A stretch of DNA of 64,000 bases, taken from Eublepharis macularius. Taxonomy: Eukaryota > Chordata > Lepidosauria > Squamata > Eublepharidae. Below the pieces are notes generated by a model, which searched no databases, had not been told where the DNA came from, and saw only the letters and a list, made by a program, of their open reading frames with translations. This document shows, piece by piece, positions 22,850 through 34,800 of this stretch. The translations under genes and the position numbers were made by a program. Location: contig NC_072797.1 in the NCBI RefSeq assembly GCF_028583425.1, positions 22,726,001 through 22,790,000 of the forward strand. Reading direction: 5' to 3'. Numbering within the stretch: position 1 is the first letter of the stretch; each line of letters begins with the position of its first letter.

Positions 22850-25800
22850 CAGCAGATATATATATATCTATATATATATATAGATATATATATATAGCAG
22901 CAACCTTTATTGGCATTACATCCATGTTAACAAAAACACTCGACACAACCAGAACTCAGTCTACAAATACACAACTCGCCTCACATTTAAGTTAGGATTT
23001 TTTTTTTTTTTAAAAAAAACCCTTTTGTCACACGCTAGGGCACCCCCTGGCGGCGTTAGCGGTGGGGCGGGGCCACCTTGGCGGGTCCGTCCTGCGAGTG
23101 TCGGGCCGCCGTTGCTAGGTCCAGGGCACGAGGGTCCCTCCCCAGGTGGCCTCAGAAACAGGCGGCCCTTGTCTGCACCGGGGGTCCAGGCAGCACGTGG
23201 CTCCACCCAAACAACTGCGCCTTAAAGTCAGGGCAGCCGGTTTCCTTCTCCTCCTTGACCAGCCTGTGGAGCCTTCTTAAATACCTTCCTCCCCCTTCAG
23301 CTCCACCCCCTGTCCCATGCTCCCCCACCCAGGGCCATCCCTACCACCTGGGCCAGTTGTGGTCACGCCTGTCGGCCCCACCCAGCCCCAGCCCGTTGGT
23401 GGGCTTCGTGGGGTTTTCCCGCCCCCTTGTCTCTGTTGCCCTCCCCCTCCCTGACTGGCAGCTGGTGGGGCCTTTCCCGGCCCAGCTTGGCCTGTCCTGC
23501 CCCAGCATCCAGCCCGGCCTGGTTGGCTCCCTCCCCTCCCCGCCCCCGTTGCGGTGGGGAGGCGCCCGGGCTGACCAAGAGCGCCTGCACCGGCGTCCGC
23601 CCACTCGGCCCGGCCGGGAGCGGCCCAGCCCCGGCCCTTCCCCCGCCGGGATGCCGCCGCCACCGCCGGCGTGCAGCCCGATGCCGGGGCCGCTGCGGAG
23701 GCCGGCGCCGGCCAGCCCGGGGCCTCGGCCGGCGGCGCGGCGGTGGCGGCGGCAGCCAGCGCCTCGGTTGAGCGAGGGCCGCTCCGGACACCGCCCCATG
23801 GGGCCTTCTCCGCGGCCCCCCCGCCGCCCTCCGCTCGACCCCCAGGTAGGTGGCGGGGGGGGTTGCTGCCGGAGGGGGGGTAGGGGCCCGAGGAGTCCGA
23901 GGCCCCCGAGTCGGGCCTCGGACACCTTTAAACAATTAATACAACTTTTTTAAAAAAAAAACTAAACTCCTAAGTGCAACCATACGGAAACTTTAAACCA
24001 ACAACGTCTTTGAAAAGGTAAAACAGTTCAGCTTGTTTGATTCCACCAAGTGATAGAGTCCTTTTTCATTCATTCGAAGCAACTGTAGCCCAGGCTTCTG
24101 TTTTCTTGTTGGGGAATTACAACCCTGTAAAAATAATATGATCCCAGTAACACCATCCAAACACAATACACAAACACCACTTTAAGTCATATTGTCCACA
24201 TACAACATTTCTGATTATCTTATTCAAGGTGATAAGAGCATATTAATTACTATTCAGCTCCCCAGCAACCAATTTCTCCCTCAGCTGTCTGGCTCTTGTC
24301 ACTGACTTCGCCCTATTGGGCTAAACCAATTACCTCATAGGGGTTGCATCAGCATTTATGCACACATGTGGGTATATGTGCTTATGTGCACTACATGTTT
24401 TCTAAAATAAGAGGTGCTAGAGCTCAAACCTGCTTGGAAGACATGCGTTGTGACCTAAATGTTCTCCTTCCTAATTAGATTTGTGCGGGCTGATTGACAA
24501 TGTTCAGTGTGTGTAAGCACATATACCCACTATTTCCTATTCTCTGTTTTCAATGTTAGTATGGATATTCCTACATTTTTTTCCTACAGGTAGATCTATG
24601 CTAAAATTCTGTGTTGGTTTTATATGAGTTTTAATTGTTACAGCTTCCTCAAAAGAATCCTGATAGTGATCATTTGAGTGATCTTTGTTACTGAACCCTG
24701 CCCCACTCCAAGAAATATAGTTCCTAAGGTTCTCTGGGGTGTGAGAGTGACCAGTAAAAAGGAGCATAAAACGTTCGGCCGGAATCAACAACTCTACCCT
24801 CATGGATCTCCCAGCAAGGTCTCTTGCAATAAATATTCGTTTTCCCCTCATCTCTTTTGCCCGGAGACTTCATCCTACCCCAAAATTTCCTTCTAGTTAC
24901 TGAAACTCCCATCCTTTGTATTCTCAGGGAGAATTGGGCTGCTCCCCTTCCACAAAGGGGAAGGAGGCTTATTTCCAGAGTACATAAATATATTACTACG
25001 TTTCCCAGCTAACATTGTGTCTCCCTCCAATTGAGCATTCTCGTGCAGAGAGATGCTTAGTTGGAGGTGTTATCTCAGCTTACTCGAAGGTTGGCAGTGA
25101 TTGGAATAGACTTCCCTCTTAGAGGGCACTCCACAGTCGTAGTGCCTCTTTTGAAAAGGCTTGTATCTTCCCACCCTGCTGCACTTCAGATGGTGGATGA
25201 ACAAAAAGCAAGGCTATAGATTCTGGTCTCAAAAACTGAGTTCATAATAGAGGAAGTGGCCTTTAAAGTGTCCTGGTTCTAGAATGTTTAGGGCTTTAAC
25301 TATCAACACCAACTCTGTGAACTGGTCTCCGAGAGACAGTGAAGTGGATATACTGTCAGAGCTATATGCTCCATTTGGTAGGTTCTGGTTAATAATCTGG
25401 CAGCCATATTTTGGACTAGCAAGAGCCAAGTTAAACCCATCCTTCTCTTTTTTTTCCTAGCCCATCGCAGTTCTTCCTATCAAGTGCTCAGTGTACCTGA
25501 GTCCTTGATAAGTTCTGGTCCCAATGGCTGGAAAGACCTCCAGGTATAACCTAAAATACAGGAGGTTTGCAGGAGTGGAATTTGTAATCTAAAAAAGGAG
25601 CCATAGCCAGAGCTCAGATCATAGTTTATAAGACAGTTGATGGCAAGATACAGCTGAGCAGGGCGGGACAGGATGGACCAGGCCAGGCAGGGAAGCAAAC
25701 TGATTGTATTGAGGGTCACCTGGTGGCATATCTCAATTATTCATTACCTGACTGATAAGAATGAAGCAGGCCATGGAACTAGGCATCTGGAAACAATGTG

Positions 25801-28800
25801 GGATTGGCTGTCCTGGATCACCTGACTACCAAAACCTGGAGGATTTTTGTACAGCTGTGTCTGTTGCCTAAGCAGACATACCAACAGTTTCCACCTCCAA
25901 CCCATGGCTTACGTGGTAGAGGGTACAGGGAATAAGTGCTTAGTAGAGATGGACACGAACCAAAATATAAATCAAAGTTTGTGACAAACTGGGCCGGTTC
26001 GTGGTTTGTGAACCAGCAGTTCATCAGAAATCATTTCTGACGAACAGCCACGAACTTTAGGCTGGTTCGTTTGGTTCATTTTTTGGTTTGTCACTGCAGA
26101 CAGCCTGGCGCCGATCAATCAGTTTCCTAGGCAACAAGGGGATGGACTGCTTGCAGACCTTCTGCTGACCCGGAAGTGGCCTTCTGCTGGCCTGGAAGTG
26201 ATTATTTGCTGACCCGGATGTGATGTTTTCATGAACCGAACGAACTGGTTTGTGAACCAGGGCAGGTTCGTGAAAGTTCATGGTTCATGAAATGCGACAA
26301 ACCACGAACCGCACAGTTTGGGTTTCCCCCCGGCTCATGCCCCTCTCTAGTGCTTAGCCCACAGGGCTTCCTTCTTGAGTATGCTAGTGCTTTATGCGTC
26401 CCTGGTCTGTAATTGCCTTCTAGTGAACAACCTACTTCCTCAGGCTTTTCCCACTTTTTAAGGCATCTTAAAAGCTGGGCATGGGTGAGGGTTTTTTTCT
26501 TGAGAAAGGTACGAGGAGAGTAGAGGTAGAAATAGAATACATGGAATGGTTCCCTAGAGTTACTGCTCTTGCCTGTGAACAGCCAGTACACGTTGGTCCT
26601 TGCTTCAGGCTCTCTTAAACTGTCTTGTAGCTTTGGAGACTATTGGATAAGAGGATTCCTTCCTGATCAGAGGGAAATACATTACTTGAGTGAACACACA
26701 GAGCAACAGATGTTCTGTCTGTGTCTGGAGAACATGTTGGGTCTTCTTCCCTGCAATGTAGTTCATGCTTCAATTTGTTCCTTCTTGTTGCATCTTTGCT
26801 GTTGCTACTGATTGATCTTCCTTTTTACAAAGCGTGGTTCAATCAATCTGACTCCAGGTTTGCTTTGCTTGATTTCCACAGCTTAATCCCAGCAAAGCTG
26901 ATGCGTGACTGGAAGGAGCTCTTCTTAAAAGGAAAACCAGTTTATGAGCAAGCTGTGATCAACCCTTTGCCACCTGAGCCAACCCCTCAGCAGCTTGTAG
27001 AACTGGACAAAATGAATTTTCTAGATGAAAAAGATTATAATGACTATAAGGTACTCCCAACTGACATGGCATAGTGGAAGAACATAAATGGCTTGTAAAA
27101 AAATCATTGCTCATGACTGCCACCTGTTGTCTGTGATGCTACATAGGTTTGATTGACAGTTTATTAGACTTTTAATACACATTTTCACATGGTTCAATGT
27201 ACTTCATTCATAATCTGTTTTTCTGGGACTAGATGACACCTCAATTCATTGCCATTTTGGAAGGCTGTGCCATCACATTAAATATTTTGTTGTTCTGCCA
27301 AAAGTACAGTTAACATCAGTATGCAAGACCATCAAAGTTGCAATAAGAGCAAAAACTACTACTATTTAAGTAGACATTAAACTGTAGTACATTCCACTGT
27401 GCCTGAAAATGTAACATCAAGGAATATGCAAAACTGAATGCAAAATAAACATTGTGTCTCCCAACATGAGTAGTCTTGTTTCATACAACATCCTTGGTAT
27501 CTGATTTTTTAAAAAAACACAGTTAGTAGATTAGTACTTTCTAGACAGATTCTTGGTATTTTGTGTTCAGCTAATTTTAATATCGCGACGTATATATAAG
27601 GTGGTTCTGAGAAATAGCTCTTATCATTATCATCTCCATGTAGGAATCTTACGTGAAAACAGAGCTAGAGTGAGTACATGATGTCTCTGCTATGATTATA
27701 AAACTAAACTCTCAATATCTTTTTCTTTTGATAACCATTTTTATGTAGTTATTTTCCATATTGCCCTGACCTGGATAGCCCAAGTGAGCCTGATATCGGA
27801 TCTCAGAAGCTAAGCAGGGCCAGACTTAGTTAGTAATTGGATGGGAGACCTCCAGCGAAGACCAGGTTTGCAGAGGCAGGCAAAGGCAAACCAGCTCTGT
27901 TAGTCTCTTGCCATGAAAACCCCACCAGGGGTCGCCGTAAGTCAGCTGTGACTTGAGAGCACTTTCCACCACACCACCACTTTCCATATTATTGATTCAT
28001 TATCAATTGGGCTGCCTTCAACAAAAGTTTTTTATTGGTTTGAGATCTTTTCTATTTTGAGTCTCTGATGTATTTTCTCTGTAAATAGCATTTTGTTTTT
28101 AAAAAAAATCTTGTTAGGGAAACCATTACCACATATTTATGTTCTCTTTGTGCCCACATCCTGAATTTAGTACATTTTATTTTTGTGTTATGTTAGGAGT
28201 CGGTGTGGTGGATGCTTTATATTTTCTTGTGTTAATTCATTCTTTGAGGTTTTGCTTCTGCAAATGAAAGCTGTTTTCATGATTCATATAAATGCTTTAT
28301 ACTTTTGAACATGGCTTTCCTTGGAAGAGCAATTTTTTTTTCATTTGGAGGGTAATACATATGCCACTTAAACCGCGTCTTATTTTTGGTACTACACTAG
28401 TGTTGACCATTGTTGAATTGCAACATGAAATCAGTGGGCACATCCCTGATATTTTCAGTAGACCTAGTTGGCAGACTAGTGCCCAATCCATGTTTCTAGT
28501 TCATCATGGTCACTGCTTTCTCTAGAACTAGATTACATGCCATGCAGATTGTGTGGTGGTGATGGTGGAGAATGCCCTCAAGTCATAGCTGACTTATGGT
28601 GACCCCCTGGTGGGGTTTTCAAGGCAAGCCACTGACAGAAGTGGTTTGCCATTGTCTGCCTCTGCAACCCTAGTCTTCGTTGGAGATCTCCCATCCAATT
28701 ACTAACCAAGGCTGACCCTACTTAACTTCTGAGGTCTGACGAGATCAGGCTCACTTGGGGTATCAAGGTCAAAGTATTCTGATCATGTATGGATACAGTA

Positions 28801-31800
28801 ATTGAGCAGGATGAGTAGATCATCTTTATAGGAACCATGTTGGTCCTGCATGCCCCAAAGATTAGCAGTGTAGATGTGGTTATATCTGCATTACTTTTAC
28901 AACATGGGATTGAACCATGTAGCAATGGCAGATTTGACACACAGGTATAACATACAAATCAGGTTCTTTGTGGTCTCGAAACAGAGAAGGAAAATTTCAC
29001 AGATATCTAATATGCTGTCAAATCTACTTGAGACATTCTTCTATTTAGTACTCTCCAGTCTTCTATCACTCTAGTTTTTAAGTTATGAAATTATAAACAT
29101 CCTGTGGTTGGCTAAGGATTGCTAAAATAGAAGAGCGTACATTTGACTGTCAAGGCTTTCCTATTATTGCAATGCAAGAAAAGAGGTCCATGCATGTAAA
29201 TGGCTGCTGCCCTGTCCATTACACTGAATGGGGAAGTCCACATGCACAGAAGCTTCATGTGCGCCTTTTGAATCCCATGAGTGCCGTGATTAATGTATTA
29301 ATGTTAAAAAGACAAGTAATCCCAACAGCCATTTGGATTAATTAGCACCCATGTTGTCAGAGTCATATAAAGTGGAATTCACCTGCCTGTTCTGTTTATA
29401 AAGATGTTCAGGGCTCATTTTGAGGGGGAACACGCCAGAACACAGTTCCAACAGTTCCCCAAAGAGGTCACATGTCAGGTGGCCCCACCCACCCAACTCT
29501 CGGCCATTTTGGGCCTGTTTCAGCCTGGATTGGGGTGGAAATGGCCTGGATCGGGCCTCTGATGGGTGCTGGATCACTCTCCCGCTCAGCAATGGCCCAA
29601 TCCTGACCATTTGGGGCCCCTTTTTTGCCATTTTCAGCCCCTTTTTTGCCATTTTGGGCCCAATTTTGGCCCTGAATGGCCAGGATTGGGTCCAAAATAG
29701 CCAGGATAGGTGATGTCAGGGGGTGTGGCATATGCAAATCAGTTATGCTAATGACACTTCTGGTGCTGTCAAGGGGTGTGGCATATGCTAATGAGTTGCG
29801 CTAATTAGTTATGCTAATGAGTTCCTCCTGCTCTTTTTCTACAAAATGACCCCTGAAGATGTTAATTATGTGGATATTTGTACTGCTCTTATCTTTTTAC
29901 TTCCAAGCAATTGTTCTTTTTACACACACACAGTTTTACCATGAAGACCAGCTAGATTTCCAGAGTACGAGAGTCAAAGAGGTACAAGAGTCCAAGATCC
30001 CATCAGACTCAAGAAAGCTCATCCCCTGGAAATCTAGTTGGTCTTTAAGGTGCTACTGGACTTGAATATTGCTTTTCTATTGCAGACCAACATGGCTGCA
30101 CACTTGAAACAGTTTTACCAGGTCATCATTTTATTATGAAGGATTTGCTATTTTCACAGCAATTCCTTATAGTTGTAGTTTTTAAAAAAATGTTTCTGCC
30201 CTGGCCTAGTCGTAGTTGTGCTTACTTGTGTTCAGCTAGTGGCCCTGCACAGGGATGTGCATGAATGGGGCCAAATGAACATTGAAATGAGCACCTGCAT
30301 CCAGGTGTGCATCTGCATCAGCTGTGACTGTAAATTCCATGGTTGATTTGGGGGCTATTGTAATATCTGGCTAATTCCCTGTCGTTGTTTCTCTGTTAAG
30401 CCCCTGCAAGCTGCTATTTTAATACGAATTCAATTTAAGTAAGTAAGACTCCAAATTGATATCTCAAACAGTAATTTATCTACCGCACAGAATGCTAAAA
30501 TGAAAAGGTGGTTTTGTTGTATCATTAATAATCTTGATTTCACAGATTTCATGCTTAAAAATAGACTGGTGGGGCCAGTGGGGTTCTTCTGCAGCCAAAA
30601 TCTTAAACATCAGAAGTCAAAGAGAAAACTTACCAGAGCTTCTCACTATTGTAACTCCTTACCAGGAAAGTGACTCTGAGGAGGTGCTATCCTGGAAAGT
30701 CCCATGATGGGGGCTATGTCTCCTGCTTTGCATACAGAAGATCCCAAGTTCAATCCCCAGCAACTACAGTTAAAAGGATCTGGTAGTAGGTGATATGAAG
30801 GACCTCACCCTGAGACAACAGAGGCCACTGCCTGCCAGAGTAGACAATATTGATCTTGATAGACTCATGGTCTCACTTTGCGTAAGATCCAGTGGCATTA
30901 GCCATGTTAGTCTGTACTCGCAAAATAGTCTTAGAGCCAAGCTACAAGAGACGCCTGACACAGGTTGGACACTTGTCAGCTTCCCTCAAGTTTTGATGGG
31001 AAATGTAGGCATTCTGGTCTTGCAGCTGGGCTGCTGTCCAATGGACTTTTCAACTGTCACTTGTCCAACATTCCGTCAAGCTGCCTACATTTCCCATCAA
31101 AACTTGAGGGAAGCTGACAAGTGTCCAATCTGTGCCTTTTGTCACTTGTGGTTCTGCTCCTAGTCATGGGCATAGCAAACTGTTGAGAACACAGACGGGA
31201 AAGATGGGCATCTTTCTGTTGTTGGACAGTTTGTCGTTATTTAGGCATACTTCCTGAGAGAGCGCTGTAAGACCAGGACCCCGACATTTCCCATCAAAAC
31301 TTGAGGGAAGCTGACAAGTGTCCAACCTGTGTCAAGCGGCACTTGTAGCTTGGCTCTTAAAGGTGCTACTGGACTTTACTACTTTGTGTAAGGTCAGGTG
31401 GCTTCTTATGTTGAAGCGCTTACTACTCTAGCACACAGAGAACCTTCTTACAACCATTCATGCCAATCGTTAGTTTAAACTAGGTGGGTGGAAAGCATGC
31501 CGAACTCAGATCTTGCTTAGGTGCCAGCCACATTACCATCTCTCCTATTTTTTCCACCTTTGATGAGGGACAATGTGAATTAAATCTAGTGCCCTTTCTG
31601 TTGACCTCTGTATTTCCACAGCACGTGTCGGCTTCTTCCTGAAGCTTAGGCAGTCCCCCCTGACAATTGGGGTGCTTTCGTATGTAGCTTTTTGTGTGAT
31701 AAATTTCATTCAGCACACAGGAGTCATTCACATGATCGTGCACGATTCTTAATGGTTCGGTGCCTGTCTACATATAGGAAGTTAATACGGGGTGTTTGTG

Positions 31801-34800
31801 GACTGTAGAATTTTCGTTAAAGGAAGATGTGGATACGAAAACAACCCCATGCCATGGTAGAGGATTGTTTTTTCTACTCAAGTATGGCTTCTGCATTAAA
31901 GCATATGCCAGGAGAAGAGGAAGCATCCTGTTTAGCCAAGCCCTTGGCCAGAATTCAGTGCTCCTCTCCAATCAAAGGAAGCTGTACTAACATTTACCTT
32001 CGTCTTCTTTAATTTCTCTACTCCATTTGCAGCACCTAAGAAGTTTTTTTTAGCAAGCGTATAAACCCATCACTTATCTACTATCTTGCCTTGAGCTGTT
32101 TTGAGAAACTCACCTGGCAGAGTTACTCCGGTCTAAGCCCATTGATTTTAGACTGAAGTAACTCTGCTTCGGACTGAACTGTAAGTTGGTTCTTCAAGGT
32201 CATACAAAGGCATGTTAAGTCTTTTACCTGCACTGCAGAAGAAGTCCAATAACTGAGTGATGTGAACAGAAGCTGCCATTCAGCCACTATTCAAGGATGT
32301 CTACGTGCACAATTTTGTGAAACTCCCTGTCAAAAGATATTGAAAAATGAGGCGCTGATAGAATATTTTCATCGGTGCCTTGGCCTCAGTTCACACAGTA
32401 GTGGGGTCTCTGTTTATGTTGCTGCATAGAAAACATAGAAACATAGAGCTGGAAGGTACCCCAGGGGTTATTTAGTCCAACCCCCTGCACAATGCAGGAA
32501 ATTCACAGATACCTCCCCCAGGGACCCCTGCTCTAAGCCCAGAGGAGGGCAAAAAAACCCTCCAGGATCACCAGGCCTGGAAGAAAATTCCTTCCTGACC
32601 CCAAAGGGGCAAATGGCATTACCATGGGCATATAAGAAAGGGCCACAAGAACCTAGCACCAGCTAATTCCTTCATGCCCTCTTTCTCCCGATCTGCATAT
32701 ATTTGTATTAAGTCATAGAATAATCATTACTGTCGGGTGACCATCTAGCCTCTTCTTAAATACCTCCAAGGAAGGAGAGCCCACCACTACCTCCCGATGT
32801 GGAGAAACTTCTGCAATGTAGAAGTTTCTCCATATAGCAAAACATTCTGCTGAATCACCATGCCCTCACACATTACAGTGAAGAAAAAAGAGAAATAGTG
32901 GTCATCTGATGGGAAATCTCTGCATCTACTTAGTGAACTGCTTCGTGCAATGGCTTTTCATACGGATCCAGTTTGGTACTGTGATTATTTATTTATCTAT
33001 TTATTTAGTGTCCCATTGGGGAGTGTCAGACTGGACTAAGGAGAACTGAGTTCAAATTTCCACTGAGCCATGCCCTGCTATCCTTACAACAGCCCTGTGA
33101 AGTTAATGGGTGATCTTGCTCCAATCACTCTTGCTGTCCAGCCTGTTTCACAGGGTTGTTGTAAGGACAACAGGGCGGGAGTACTCTGTGTGCTGCTCTA
33201 TACGCCTTGGTAGGATAATAATCTAATAGAGCATCTTTCATGCATTAAGAACAGCCACCTGATGCTTACAAGAATAAATGCTGTTCTAAGACGGCAGTAT
33301 TTCTCCCATAGTCTGATTGACATTCAATTAAAAAATAAAAGCTTAGCAGGAATTCTAACAATTGCTACTGGACGAATGTACTGTCTTGCAAAAGGCGCTC
33401 TTATAGAAAACTTGGCTGGGAAGCATGTGAGCTCTATTATATGCTGAAAGATCAAATTATTCCAAAGCTTTCTATGGAGAATGCCCATTTTTTGGCTGCT
33501 GAATGTAACTGATTATGTTACTTCTTAAATCCTGGCGTTATTCATTATTGAGTAAAATAGTAGATCCAAATTGACCAGACAGTTAAAATCTTAATTATAT
33601 GGAATACTGTGAGCCATTTGGACATTTCATTGCCATCCAGAGACTCTGTGGGACCCTACAGATTAGTGCAGGTTGTAGTGATCCTATCTGATGGGATGTT
33701 TGGGGAGTGGCTACGGCTCAGTGCAAGAGGTTCTGCTTTGCTTGCAGAGGGCCCCAGGTTCGATCCTCAGCATCTCCCGTTTAAGGGACCAGGCAGTAGA
33801 TGATGTGAAAGACCTCTAACCTGAGGCACTGAAGAGCTGCTGCCAGTCTGAGTAGGCAATACTGACCTTGATGGACAAATGGTCTGATTCAGTATAAGGC
33901 AGCTTCATGTCTGGGGTGGGGAGCTAGACCCTATGGGCCAAGCTACTAGCGTTGAATGACACTTGAACGGCAAGTGAACAGACTCACGTGTATTCCTCCC
34001 TGTTCACTTCGATCACGAGTGGAGCGCAAGTGAAGCACAAGTGAACTGGGAGGAATACATGTGAGTCTGTTCACTTGCCGTTCAAGTGTCATTCGTCACT
34101 TGTTGCTTGGCCCTATGTTAATGAGACAGAGGCAACTGACTGTGCAATCCTAAGAAAATTTACATATTTTCTAAGTCGATTTAAGTCAACGGGCAATTTA
34201 TTGCAAGGGAGTTCACTGCTCCTCAAATCAATCCTTCCTTTTCAAGGCATGGGGTACTGTGTCTTCCTCAGCCCAATGTATCAAAGGAGCTGTAGAAGAA
34301 GGTACAACTGGAGCCCAAGGTTATAGTAAATAGCCACCTTTACGTTATTAAGCTAAACCCCTGACATGCACTCTCGGATTGAAGTGCAAACTTGCTTCCC
34401 CGAGTATGCTGATATCCGAAAGTATGCCAGTATTTATTTGAGTTTATCTTTTTTTCCCTCCTTCAGTGTAGCGAAACATCACTTCATATTCTTCCTCAGC
34501 TATGAATGTGTAAACTTAGTTCTTCTGAGGAGAACTGTAATGAAAAGCATGCTCTTAATAAATTATTTTCTCATTTACATTATCAAAATAGAGGAGATGC
34601 TGAACTTTTCACCTTGATTAATATCGACCAGGAATTTAACAAACTTTTGCTTAGGCAATTAAGAATCATTTATTGTTATAGATTTATGGCAGTTTTACTA
34701 GTTGGGCTTTTATGATCAGCGTCTCTGAAGTTTTTGATCACTATCACTGAAGTTTCTTAGGGCTCATGGGTTGCGTTATTTATTGCGACTTCTTAATCGA

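Larger units (their letters stand above)
17587..26881 (+). other. SPEF2: SPEF2 intron 6 of window (9.3 kb)
   Basis: Repeats listed separately: SINE (17765-17945), CR1-like tail (17980-18132), L2-like relic (19285-19995), long-TIR element (20360-20933), SINE (21040-21176), Penelope hairpin (21922-22147), palindrome (22270-22435), AT repeat (22806-22897), GC island (23023-23930) and hAT-like element (25944-26349). Stretches 18140-19000, 21180-21905 and 23960-25935 hold nothing I can name. Confidence 0.65.

Noticed and set aside
23078..23953. 291-codon plus-strand frame in the GC island (and 190/194-codon minus frames)
   Set aside because: Low-complexity Pro/Arg/Gly/Ala sequence on both strands at once with no domain. 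GC-rich DNA lacks stop codons by chance.
27763..27880. Possible 5S rRNA gene
   Set aside because: Only the internal part resembles 5S; it continues into a body shared with three other copies, so it is a SINE.
30795..31163. 122-codon frame
   Set aside because: Lies across SINE and MITE sequence; repeat-derived.
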